A stretch of 64,000 nucleotides of DNA. It comes from Seonamhaeicola sp. Its GTDB lineage: Bacteria > Bacteroidota > Bacteroidia > Flavobacteriales > Flavobacteriaceae. The stretch covers positions 158,381 through 222,380 of the forward strand of contig NZ_JANQJQ010000006.1 in the NCBI RefSeq assembly GCF_028281565.1. Reading direction: 5' to 3'. Below are positions 54,666 to 63,436 of this stretch, piece by piece. How positions within the stretch are numbered: position 1 is the first letter of the stretch; every line of letters begins with the position of its first letter. A program made the position numbers and the translations under genes. The notes beneath the pieces were generated by a model that did not search any database, had not been told where the DNA came from, and saw only the letters and a program-made list of their open reading frames with translations.

Positions 54666-55814
54666 ATGAAACATTTACTTTGCAGTGTATTGTTTTTATT
54701 ATCAATAAACTTTACAAATTCACAGGTTAAATACGAGACGTTTCAATCTTCAACATTAGGGGAAGAACGCCAGATTAAGATTCAATTACCCCGAGGCTAT
54801 AATTCAAATCAGGATAAGGTATATCCCTTATTTGTGGTTTTAGATGGCGATTATATGTTTGAAGCCGTTGCCGGGAATGTTGATTATTATTCGTATTGGG
54901 AAGATATGCCGGGAGCTATTGTGGTAGGGATAAATCAACTTGATAAGCGCTATGATGACTGTATGTATTCTGAGCAAAATTCATTGCCTATTGAAAGGGG
55001 TGCTGCTTTTTTTGAGTTTATAGGTGCCGAACTTATTCCGCATATTCAAAGGCAATACCGAACGGCTAATTTCAGAATTGCGGTCGGACATGGGGAGACA
55101 GCAAACTTTATTAATTACTACTTGCTAAAATCTAATCCGTTATTTAGGGCCTATATAGCTGTGAGTCCGGAGTTAGCACCACATATGTTAGATTACCTTC
55201 CGGAACGGTTAAATAAAGTTGGGGCTAAAACATTTTATTATTTAGCACACACCAACAACGATTCCAAGTCTGTAAAACAAATGACCCAGGCGTTACATAC
55301 TGATATTTCAACTATTGAAAATGAAAAGCTAACCTATAGTTTTAATAGTTTTGAAGGACCCTCCCATTATTCGGTGCCAACGCATGCCTTACCAAATGCT
55401 TTTGAAAGTATTTTTAAAGTGTTTCAGCCTATAACCAGGAAGGAATACAAGGAAACTATTTTAGAATTAGAAGGTTCTCCAGTGGACTATCTGGTTGAAA
55501 AGTACAACACGATCAATGAATTATTTGGAATACAAAAGCGAATTTTAATTAACGATTTTAAAGCCATTTCGGCGGCCATTGAAAAGACTGAACAATATCA
55601 ATACTACGAAGCTTTGGGTAAAATAGCCAGAAAAGAATACCCTGAAACACTTTTGGGATTGTATTATATAGCGAGGTTTTATGAAGAAGAAGGCGAATCT
55701 AAAAAAGCCATGCGTACCTATCAGTCAGCATATATGCTAGATGAAATAGCCGGTATAACAAAAGATGAGGTGCTTGAAAAAGCCGATGCTATAAAAAGAG
55801 ATTTTGGGTATTAA
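54666..55814 (+). CDS. Exported esterase-fold protein lacking the nucleophilic serine, with TPR-like tail
   Basis: A 382-residue exported protein (signal peptide ends near NFTNSQ, residue 19). Residues about 25-270 follow the PF00756 esterase fold: LFVVLDGDYMFEAVAG, the elbow position RIAVGHGETANF and GPSHYSVP. The usual GHSxGG nucleophile is GHGET here, so serine is absent while the histidine remains. The last 100 residues contain TPR-like helices (LGLYYIARFYEEEGESKKAMRTY). The esterase reaction is therefore doubtful. It overlaps radA by one base. Confidence 0.7.
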   Translation: MKHLLCSVLFLLSINFTNSQVKYETFQSSTLGEERQIKIQLPRGYNSNQDKVYPLFVVLDGDYMFEAVAGNVDYYSYWEDMPGAIVVGINQLDKRYDDCMYSEQNSLPIERGAAFFEFIGAELIPHIQRQYRTANFRIAVGHGETANFINYYLLKSNPLFRAYIAVSPELAPHMLDYLPERLNKVGAKTFYYLAHTNNDSKSVKQMTQALHTDISTIENEKLTYSFNSFEGPSHYSVPTHALPNAFESIFKVFQPITRKEYKETILELEGSPVDYLVEKYNTINELFGIQKRILINDFKAISAAIEKTEQYQYYEALGKIARKEYPETLLGLYYIARFYEEEGESKKAMRTYQSAYMLDEIAGITKDEVLEKADAIKRDFGY

Positions 55815-57175
55815 TGGCAACAAAAGTTAAAACAACCTTTTTCTGTCAGAACTGTGGAACACAATACGCCAAATGGCAGGGGCAATGTAATGCCTGTAAA
55901 GAATGGAATACTATTGCCGAGGAGCTTATCCAAAAACCGGAAAAAAGTGACTGGAAACCAGCTGCATCACCTACAAAGCGTGTTTCAAAACCACTTAAAA
56001 TCAATGATATTGATGTTTCTGAAGACGCCAGGCTAAACACGCTTGATTCAGAATTTAACCGGGTTTTAGGTGGCGGTATAGTGCCGGGGTCCTTAACCTT
56101 ATTAGGGGGAGAACCCGGGATAGGAAAAAGTACATTATTGCTTCAAATCTCATTAAAATTACCTTATAAGACACTGTATGTTTCAGGTGAGGAAAGCCAG
56201 AAACAAATTAAAATGCGGGCGGAACGTATTAATCCTGAAACTAGCAATTGCTATATTTTAACCGAAACCAAAACCCAGAATATTTTTAAGCAGATTCAGG
56301 ATTTAGAACCGGATATAGTGATTATAGACTCCATTCAAACCCTTCATAGTGATTACATCGAATCGTCTTCCGGGAGTATTTCTCAAATAAAGGAATGTAC
56401 CACTGAGCTTATAAAGTTTGCGAAGGAAACGGCCACACCGGTTATTCTTATTGGGCATATTACAAAGGAAGGCCATATTGCCGGGCCAAAGATTTTAGAG
56501 CATATGGTTGATACGGTATTACAATTTGAAGGCGACCGTAATCACGTATTCAGAATCTTAAGAGCCAATAAAAACCGTTTTGGCTCTACTAATGAATTGG
56601 GGATTTACGAAATGCAGGGGTCCGGGTTAAGAGAAGTTTCCAACCCATCGGAAATCCTGATTTCCAAAAAGGACGAAGAGCTATCTGGGAATGCTATCGC
56701 TGCTACCTTAGAGGGCATGCGCCCGTTAATGATTGAAGTACAGGCCTTGGTTAGTACCGCGGTTTATGGTACGCCGCAGCGTTCAGCCACAGGATTTAAT
56801 GCCAAACGGTTAAATATGCTGCTGGCGGTATTAGAAAAACGTGCCGGATTCAGGTTAGGGGCCAAAGATGTATTTTTAAATATTACCGGTGGCATTACAG
56901 TTGATGATCCGGCCATTGATCTGGCGGTTATAGCGGCTATATTATCTTCCAATGAGGATGAAGCGTTACAACGCGATTTTTGTTTTGCAGCAGAGGTTGG
57001 CCTATCCGGCGAGATCAGGCCCGTGCAACGCATTGAGCAACGCATTTTAGAAGCAGAGAAGTTAGGGTTTTCGGCCATTTTTGTGTCCAAGTACAATAAA
57101 ATGTCGCTTAAATCCCCCAAAATTAAAATTCAACGTATTTCTAAAATAGAAGATCTGGTTGATTTTATTGTTTAA
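55814..57175 (+). CDS. radA: DNA repair protein RadA
   Basis: A 453-residue recombination helicase that helps branch migration. The zinc finger is CQNCGTQYAKWQGQCNAC (Cys10, 13, 24, 27). Walker A is GGEPGIGKST near residue 97; the RadA-specific KNRFGSTNELG is near 256; the Lon-protease-like domain covers about 280-450 (AKDVFLNITGGITVDDP). The ATG shares one base with the stop of the preceding gene. Confidence 0.96.
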   Translation: MATKVKTTFFCQNCGTQYAKWQGQCNACKEWNTIAEELIQKPEKSDWKPAASPTKRVSKPLKINDIDVSEDARLNTLDSEFNRVLGGGIVPGSLTLLGGEPGIGKSTLLLQISLKLPYKTLYVSGEESQKQIKMRAERINPETSNCYILTETKTQNIFKQIQDLEPDIVIIDSIQTLHSDYIESSSGSISQIKECTTELIKFAKETATPVILIGHITKEGHIAGPKILEHMVDTVLQFEGDRNHVFRILRANKNRFGSTNELGIYEMQGSGLREVSNPSEILISKKDEELSGNAIAATLEGMRPLMIEVQALVSTAVYGTPQRSATGFNAKRLNMLLAVLEKRAGFRLGAKDVFLNITGGITVDDPAIDLAVIAAILSSNEDEALQRDFCFAAEVGLSGEIRPVQRIEQRILEAEKLGFSAIFVSKYNKMSLKSPKIKIQRISKIEDLVDFIV

Positions 57176-57190
57176 TAAAAATATTCTTAC

Positions 57191-57450
57191 ATTTTTTAAG
57201 GATAAAAGCCTACCTCTATAAGCTTTTCGGCGATTTTTTTAGCCTTTTATCGATAAAAAATTCAAATTTTATTAGGTTTTTTATTTCATTTACATTAATA
57301 TTGTCCTGTTAAATAACTGAAAATTAATGCTAAACCATGTATTTTCAGGGGTTTAGTATACTTCCCTCAAGTATTGTTAATCCATTTTATTAGAAGGTAT
57401 TGTTTTAAAGTACAAGTCAATAGGTACCCTAAAGCTTTAAAACTAAACCT
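57191..57450 (+). repeat. Leader repeat copy 1, upstream of the 1467-residue surface protein
   Basis: First of three homologous leaders. In order: TTTTATCGATAAAA palindrome (57245-57258), TAATATTG (-7-like, 57296-57303), the hairpin ATACTTCCCTCAAGTAT (57358-57374), TTAATCCATT, and CCTAAAGCT (57428-57436) shortly before the ATG at 57451. The spacing of parts is nearly the same in copies 2 and 3, suggesting a shared promoter plus a structured 5' untranslated region. Confidence 0.85.
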
Positions 57451-60400
57451 ATGAAAAAATTAATTAACCTATCATACTTAGCAGCCTTGTGGCTCTGCCT
57501 AGTCGTATCTTTTTCTGTTCAGTCACAAACCGTAATTGATTCTGAGGATTTTGAATCCAACAGTTGGTCCGGAATCCTTTGGAATGATGGAGGTGATGAT
57601 TGTCAAATAACTTCGACCTCATGGTTTTCAGGTTCCTATTCTGTTCGTTTGGAAGAGGATGAAGGCGGGGAATATACTTATACGGATAATATTGATCTGA
57701 GCGGTTACAACTCCGTGACAATAACGTTCGATTTCAGGACTTCCGGCTTTGATTCGGGCGATGATCTCATCATAGAGTTTTCTGATAATGGCGGTTCAAA
57801 TTGGGATAGTACAGATGTGTTACATTATTCGGAGAACACGGATTTTAACGATGGTACTACATACACAAATATTATAGCCACTGCTACAAACGGATCACCT
57901 TATTCGTTTTCAACAACATCGCGGTTCAGATTCAGGGCGAATGCCAGTTCCAATGAATACTTATATATAGATAATATTGTTATTACCGGTTATTTTGATG
58001 ATGCCGATGGCGATGGTATAGCAGATTCGGTAGATCTGGATGATGATAACGATGGTATTAGAGATGATTACGAATGCTCTGCGGCTATTAGTTTCAGTAA
58101 TGCCTCTGTATTAACGGCATCTAATTTGAACGATGTAAAAGCAAATGAAAAAGTATTGTATTCAAACGCCCTGTTATTCCAAAATCAATATTATGATATT
58201 GTGCTTACCGTTTTAACTATTAGTGGATCATTTACGTTGAATTGTGACGGCCAATTGGATGTGAGTTCATTTAATTCCAGTAACGATGATCATGTGACTT
58301 ATTCCTTTGACCTGGTGGAATCCGGAAGCGCCACACCGGGAAACCCTGCTGGAACACCCGCTACACTTTATGATATCATTTTGGAATTGCGGGATATTGA
58401 TACCTCTTCGGGTGATGATTTCACGGAAATAGTTGGGTTTAACCCATCCACAGTAACCTCTACGGTAACTCCTTCTTTAAGTCCAACTACCAATTTGGAG
58501 CAAGCCGGTTTTGTAAACTCAGGCGGTCCGTCTGGCTATACCCTATACAGGTTAGATCCTACCATAGCAGGGTCAACTACAACATGGTCAGATGAACCTG
58601 ATGATGGTGGGACTCACGGGGATGATCCTGATTTTTACTTATATATGGAATTTGACCGGTTTTCACATGTAGACCTGGTGTTTGGGGCCACGGGAACCGA
58701 TACTAGTACTGGTGTGAGATGGGCCTTTTTTGGGGTAAATTCGAAATGTGATTTTGACGATGATGGCTTTTTAGATACCGTAGATATAGATAGTGATAAT
58801 GATGGGATCCCGGATAATGTGGAGGCTCAGCCCACCATTGGATATATTCCACCCAGTAATGTAAGCGCTAGTATTACGGATGCCAATAACAACGGTTTAG
58901 ATGATGTTTATGAATCTGCTATGGGCGGCACGGACTTGTTTAATTTAGAAGACACGGATGGTGACGGTTTAAAAGATTATTTAGACAGTGATACCGATAA
59001 CGACGGTAAACCCGATATAGAAGAGAATAATCATGCCAATACACTAAATAATGCGGACTCCGATAATGACGGTCTTGATGATATCATGGATTCTGTTACG
59101 GCTCATTTAGATGTTAACGATGAAGTCACTACCGGAGATGTTGCCGACTTAACCAATTCTTTTGGAGATGTCGATTCAGATGCTACCATTGGAGGTGATC
59201 TCGATTATAGAGATCTGTTTGATATAAATCCGCCGGTTTATGCTACGATCGATTTTGATGGCGTGGACGATTATTTGTCCAGGACTTCATTTATTGACGG
59301 CATGGGCACTATTACCCTTATGGCCTGGGTAAAAACGGATACGGGGAATACCACCGATATTACCATAGCCGGTGAAGATACAGGCTGTAAGTTATGGCTG
59401 CAAAACGGGAACAGACCAACATTTACCATAACATCGGCCGGAAATGCGGCAGTAACTATAGGCGGCTGTAGCTGTAGTACCATTAATTATGACGAATGGC
59501 ATCATATTACCGCAGTTTATACCAGCAGTACCGGTGCTATGACATTGTATGTTGACGGGGAGCAAGTAGCTACCGGAAATGTTGGAAGCACCGGAAAAGT
59601 CATTGAAAACACAGATGACGCCAATGGCAATTTTGAAGTTGGAAGACGCTCAACAGAAGATGTCGCCAATCTGGAATATTTCAAAGGTGATATAGATGAA
59701 GTGCGAGTGTTTGATGTGGCGTTGACGGCAGAACAAATACAGATGATGGTATACCAGGAAATACAGGATAACTCAGGCAATGTGAGAGGAGCCATTATTC
59801 CAAAAGATATAGGAGACTCGCCTTCCTGCAGTACTATACCATGGTCAAACCTAATAGCTTATTATCCAATGACCAATATAAAAATGGGTAAAACATCAGA
59901 TTACTCAAGTAACGATAATTGGTTGTATATAAATTATATCACGACCATACAGGACCAAACGGCACCAATGCCGTACAAGACGGGAGCCAATGGTAGTTGG
60001 ACCACACAAGCTACCTGGGAACATGGGGATGTTTGGGATATAGAAAGTATTGCAGATAACAAAGATTGGTGTATCGTTAAAATAGAAGATGATGTAACCA
60101 CGTCAAATTCTCATACTACACAAGGATTAATAATTGATGCCAGCAAAACCCTTACCGTTAATGGGGATCATCTGATACAAAATTCATGGTATTTTGAATT
60201 GAATGGTACCCTGGATTTAATGGAAGATTCTCAGCTAATTCAAACAGAAGCGAGTGATTTGGTTACTTCGGCAGATGGAAAACTTTTAAGACGCCAGGAA
60301 GGAACTACTAACCCTTATTGGTATAATTACTGGTCGTCACCTATAGGAGCTACGGGTGTTACCACACTAACCGATAATAATGCCGCAACCAATAACGCCA

Positions 60401-61854
60401 ATAATACGCCGTTTAGTTTGAATATGTTAAAAGACGGTTCAGGATTTGACATTTCGTTTACATCGGCCTATACGGCAAGCGGAAATATTGGTACGTACTG
60501 GTTGTACACATTTATCAACGGAATTACATATTACGACTGGGCGCAAATTTCAACAACAGCTGACCTAAGTCCGGGTGTTGGTTATACCCAGAAAGGGACA
60601 GGTAATGCCGGTCTGGAACAACAGTACATTTTCCAGGGGAAACCAAACAACGGGACCATTTTAGTAAGTGTTACCGATGTTGGCGGGGCAGGCTCTGTAG
60701 CAGACGTTTCTAAAACCGATTATCTGTTAGGGAACCCATACCCATCGGCATTAGACATTCATAAATTCATTGATGATAATGTAGGCGTTATAGACGGAAC
60801 GCTACAACTTTGGCAACAATGGAGCGGTAGCTCACATTATCTGGATGAGTATAACGGTGGTTATGCCCAGGTAAACAAAACAGGTGCCACAAGAGCCTAT
60901 CAATTTGTAGGAATGAGTGGTGCTAACAATGGATCACAGGATGGTACCTCGGTGCCTTCAAGATACTTGCCAATTGGCCAGGGATTCATCACGGAAATTA
61001 TTGCCAATGGAAATGTAGAATTTAACAACGGCCAGCGGGTATTTATATTAGAAGATGATGCGGATGGAACCTACAACAATGGGTCTGTGTTCTTTAAGAA
61101 TACTAAAAGCAAATCCAAAGCGGAGAGCGCTACGGCTAAAACGACCACTGAAGAAGAGAATCCTTTTAAAAAGATTCGTTTAGAGTTTAATACCGTAACA
61201 GGACCGGACACCCGGAGAGAGTTACTCTTAGGGTTTAGTAATGATACTTCAGATGATTATGATTATGGTTATGACTCGGAATGTGATGAAGTTAACAACA
61301 ATGATTTAAACCTGAATTTAGAAGGACAGAATATGAACATCCAGGCTTATGGCGAACTGACGCCGGAAAAAGTGGTGCCATTAAACTTTAAATCCTCAGG
61401 AAACAATTCATTTGAAATAAAAATTACGGATTTAGAAAATATTGAAGAAACAGAGGAAATTTACTTAAGGGACAACCTAACCGGAGCGTATTTTGATTTA
61501 AAACCTGGAAACCCTTATGGATTTTCATCAGAACAGGGTAAGTTCAATGATAGGTTTGAAATTGTATTCCAATCTCAGCAACAATCTTTAAGTGTTGAAG
61601 AAGAAAACCATGATTCAAACTTTGTTTACTATTTAAACCAGGAACGCAAAATATATGTAAAGAAACTCAATGCTTCCGTAAAAAGAATGGCTTTAATTAA
61701 TATGACAGGCCAAACAGTCATGGAGCTTCAGGATGTACCTGATGATGTTTTAAGTAATGGTATAGCAATATCCAACGTATCAACAGGTGGTTATATAGCC
61801 TGCTTTAGAACTGATGATAACCAGGTGCTCACTAAGAAAATAATAGTCAATTAA
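57451..61854 (+). CDS. Large multidomain T9SS surface protein with LamG and thrombospondin-3 repeats
   Basis: A 1467-residue secreted protein. Signal peptide (1-25); a jelly-roll domain (about 27-182, ending YLYIDNIVITG); Ca-binding thrombospondin-3-type repeats (183-207 and about 433-590, D-x-D-x-D-G patterns); a domain of unknown type at 211-430 that recurs in the next gene; a LamG/concanavalin-like domain (about 598-770, FDGVDDYL, AWVKT); a long beta-rich stretch; and a T9SS sorting tail in the last 80 residues (IYVKKLNASVKRMALINMTGQTVM, KKIIVN). Probably an adhesin or matrix protein on the cell surface; no enzymatic motif was seen. Followed by a terminator. Confidence 0.8.
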   Translation: MKKLINLSYLAALWLCLVVSFSVQSQTVIDSEDFESNSWSGILWNDGGDDCQITSTSWFSGSYSVRLEEDEGGEYTYTDNIDLSGYNSVTITFDFRTSGFDSGDDLIIEFSDNGGSNWDSTDVLHYSENTDFNDGTTYTNIIATATNGSPYSFSTTSRFRFRANASSNEYLYIDNIVITGYFDDADGDGIADSVDLDDDNDGIRDDYECSAAISFSNASVLTASNLNDVKANEKVLYSNALLFQNQYYDIVLTVLTISGSFTLNCDGQLDVSSFNSSNDDHVTYSFDLVESGSATPGNPAGTPATLYDIILELRDIDTSSGDDFTEIVGFNPSTVTSTVTPSLSPTTNLEQAGFVNSGGPSGYTLYRLDPTIAGSTTTWSDEPDDGGTHGDDPDFYLYMEFDRFSHVDLVFGATGTDTSTGVRWAFFGVNSKCDFDDDGFLDTVDIDSDNDGIPDNVEAQPTIGYIPPSNVSASITDANNNGLDDVYESAMGGTDLFNLEDTDGDGLKDYLDSDTDNDGKPDIEENNHANTLNNADSDNDGLDDIMDSVTAHLDVNDEVTTGDVADLTNSFGDVDSDATIGGDLDYRDLFDINPPVYATIDFDGVDDYLSRTSFIDGMGTITLMAWVKTDTGNTTDITIAGEDTGCKLWLQNGNRPTFTITSAGNAAVTIGGCSCSTINYDEWHHITAVYTSSTGAMTLYVDGEQVATGNVGSTGKVIENTDDANGNFEVGRRSTEDVANLEYFKGDIDEVRVFDVALTAEQIQMMVYQEIQDNSGNVRGAIIPKDIGDSPSCSTIPWSNLIAYYPMTNIKMGKTSDYSSNDNWLYINYITTIQDQTAPMPYKTGANGSWTTQATWEHGDVWDIESIADNKDWCIVKIEDDVTTSNSHTTQGLIIDASKTLTVNGDHLIQNSWYFELNGTLDLMEDSQLIQTEASDLVTSADGKLLRRQEGTTNPYWYNYWSSPIGATGVTTLTDNNAATNNANNTPFSLNMLKDGSGFDISFTSAYTASGNIGTYWLYTFINGITYYDWAQISTTADLSPGVGYTQKGTGNAGLEQQYIFQGKPNNGTILVSVTDVGGAGSVADVSKTDYLLGNPYPSALDIHKFIDDNVGVIDGTLQLWQQWSGSSHYLDEYNGGYAQVNKTGATRAYQFVGMSGANNGSQDGTSVPSRYLPIGQGFITEIIANGNVEFNNGQRVFILEDDADGTYNNGSVFFKNTKSKSKAESATAKTTTEEENPFKKIRLEFNTVTGPDTRRELLLGFSNDTSDDYDYGYDSECDEVNNNDLNLNLEGQNMNIQAYGELTPEKVVPLNFKSSGNNSFEIKITDLENIEETEEIYLRDNLTGAYFDLKPGNPYGFSSEQGKFNDRFEIVFQSQQQSLSVEEENHDSNFVYYLNQERKIYVKKLNASVKRMALINMTGQTVMELQDVPDDVLSNGIAISNVSTGGYIACFRTDDNQVLTKKIIVN

Positions 61855-61871
61855 CCAACCGAAAACCCTTG

Positions 61872-61904
61872 AAAAAGCCAAAGCAAAATGTTTTGGCTTT
61901 TTTT
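61872..61904 (+). terminator. Terminator after the 1467-residue protein gene
   Basis: AAAAAGCCAAA (872-882) pairs with TTTGGCTTTTT (892-902) around a 9-base loop, with a T run to 904. It lies 17 bases after the stop. Confidence 0.88.
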
Positions 61905-61914
61905 ATATTCAAAA

Positions 61915-62171
61915 ATATTTTTTAGGATAAAGCCTACAATAAATGTTATTTAATCGTATTTTATTGCTTTTTATCGATAAAAACATTAATTTTTCCTAGG
62001 TTTTCTAATTCGTTTATACTAATATTGTATTGTTAAATTATTGAAACATATGTGTTTTTAACGGTTTTCAATGTTTTAATATACTTCCCTCAAGTATTAT
62101 TAATCCATTTTATTAAAAAGGTATTGTTATAGTATATAGAAATAAATCCTAAAGCTATTAACAATTAACCT
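61915..62171 (+). repeat. Leader repeat copy 2
   Basis: Same elements as copy 1: TTTTATCGATAAAA at 61969-61982, TAATATTG at 62020-62027, the hairpin ATACTTCCCTCAAGTAT at 62081-62097 and CCTAAAGCT at 62148-62156. The palindrome-to-hairpin distance is 112 bases against 113 in copy 1. Confidence 0.85.
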
Positions 62172-63089
62172 ATGCAAAAATTACTACCTATTAAATTTTT
62201 ATGCGTCATAGTATTTCTGATAAATACTGTTAACGCTCAAGATTCCATCGAAAATGATATGGCTCATTTGCTTGAAATTAGTAATGACATAACTGACCTG
62301 TCCAATAATGGTTCAGTCTCGATTAATTTTAATAATGCCTCGCCTTTAACTGCAACTGACTTAAGTGATGTCCGCCCGGGAGAAAAGGTGGTATATTCCA
62401 AAGCTCTTAAATTCCAAAACAAGTATTATGATCTTGTGCTTACCATTTTAAGAATTAAGGGGGCTTACACTGTAGATTGTAATAATGAACTTAGAGTAAG
62501 CACTTTTGATTCCAGTAAAGATAATTATGTAACCTACTCGTTTGATTTGGTTGAAATAGGAACAGCAACACCCGCTAATCCTGCAGGAAAGCGAGCCGTG
62601 TTATATGATGTTGTTTTGGAATCACGGGATATTGATACCAGGAGCTACAGAGACTTTACAGAAGTTTCCGGGTTTAATCCGTATACGGTCACTTCTAAAG
62701 TAACTGCTAATTTAAGTGAAACTACTAATTTGGAAAGAGCAGGCTTTGTAAATGGACCGGACCCATCAGGTTTTATACTTTACAGGTTAAGTCCTGCACT
62801 TGTATCACCAGAAACGGATTGGAAGGGAGAGCCGCATGACGGAGGAGACCATGGAGATAACTCGGATTTTTGTTTGTACATGGAGTTTGATCAGTTCTCC
62901 CATGTTGATTTGTTATATGGAGCCACAGGAACTGATGCCCATACATGGGTTAGGTTAACAAACTTTGGGATGAGTACAAAATCCGGTTTTAATAAGAATT
63001 TAGTTGTTGAAGCTGTTGAGAACCCAAATAATATTGGATACAATCCGGACACAAATGTTAATACCGTCACTACGGCGAATAACAATTAA
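62172..63089 (+). CDS. Truncated paralogue of the 1467-residue surface protein
   Basis: A 305-residue exported protein (signal peptide ends at NTVNAQ). Residues about 48-272 are clearly homologous to residues 211-430 of the preceding gene (NNASPLTATDLSDV, VTYSFDLVE, NLERAGFVN, LYMEFDQFSHVDL). The jelly roll, Ca-binding repeats and LamG domain are missing, and the protein ends at TTANNN, where the larger one continues with NGLDD. The DNA after the stop still encodes, in another frame, the TKKVIVN tail of the family. It is therefore a deletion product, perhaps still expressed as a secreted single-domain protein, and without a T9SS tail. Confidence 0.75.
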   Translation: MQKLLPIKFLCVIVFLINTVNAQDSIENDMAHLLEISNDITDLSNNGSVSINFNNASPLTATDLSDVRPGEKVVYSKALKFQNKYYDLVLTILRIKGAYTVDCNNELRVSTFDSSKDNYVTYSFDLVEIGTATPANPAGKRAVLYDVVLESRDIDTRSYRDFTEVSGFNPYTVTSKVTANLSETTNLERAGFVNGPDPSGFILYRLSPALVSPETDWKGEPHDGGDHGDNSDFCLYMEFDQFSHVDLLYGATGTDAHTWVRLTNFGMSTKSGFNKNLVVEAVENPNNIGYNPDTNVNTVTTANNN

Positions 63090-63120
63090 GTTCTCCACTA
63101 AGAAAGTAATAGTCAATTAA
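63090..63120 (+). pseudogene. Vestigial C-terminal tail of the surface-protein family
   Basis: Bases 63097-63120 read T-K-K-V-I-V-N-stop, matching T-K-K-I-I-V-N-stop at the end of the 1467-residue gene, and similarity extends on both sides (GTTCTC versus GTGCTC before it; TCAACC after the stop). An extra base and the stop at 63087-63089 leave it untranslated. Confidence 0.75.
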
Positions 63121-63137
63121 TCAACCCAAAAACACTA

Positions 63138-63170
63138 AAAAGGCCGGAATGTTTTGTTCCGGCTTTTTTT
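63138..63170 (+). terminator. Terminator after the truncated paralogue
   Basis: GCCGGAA (63143-63149) pairs with TTCCGGC (63157-63163) around TGTTTTG, flanked by an A run and a T run to 63170. Confidence 0.88.
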
Positions 63171-63182
63171 ATGCAAAACTCT

Positions 63183-63436
63183 TCTTTTTTAAGATAAAAC
63201 CTACAAAAATAAGTGTTTTAACGATTTTTTATGCTTTTAATCGATAAAAAAATCAATTTTTACTAGGTTTTTTACTTAGCTTGCATTAATATTGTCATAT
63301 TAAATTACTAAGAATAGATGCGCTAACATCAATTTTTAAGATTTTAATATACTTCCCTCAAGTATTTTAATCCATTCTACTGAAGCGTATTGTTATATAG
63401 TGAATTAGGTTTCCTAAAGCTAATGACAATTATAAT
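63183..63436 (+). repeat. Leader repeat copy 3
   Basis: TTTTAATCGATAAAAA at 63235-63250 (palindrome slightly altered), TAATATTG at 63287-63294, the hairpin ATACTTCCCTCAAGTAT at 63349-63365 (identical in all three copies) and CCTAAAGCT at 63413-63421, before the ATG at 63437. Confidence 0.85.

Larger units (their letters stand above)
61855..62171. promoter_or_regulatory. 317-base spacer: terminator plus leader repeat copy 2
   Basis: The spacer between the large surface-protein gene and the 305-residue gene holds the terminator at 61872-61904 and the leader repeat at 61915-62171. Nothing else was recognised. Confidence 0.75.
63090..63436. promoter_or_regulatory. 347-base spacer: vestigial tail, terminator and leader copy 3
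   Basis: Contains the out-of-frame remnant of a T9SS tail (63090-63120), a terminator (63138-63170) and leader copy 3 (63183-63436). No intact gene. Confidence 0.75.

Noticed and set aside
57191..63436. Leader repeats as invertible (phase-variable) promoters or CRISPR-like repeats
   Set aside because: All three copies are in the same orientation, have no flanking inverted repeats or recombinase gene nearby, and are far too long and too far apart for a CRISPR array.
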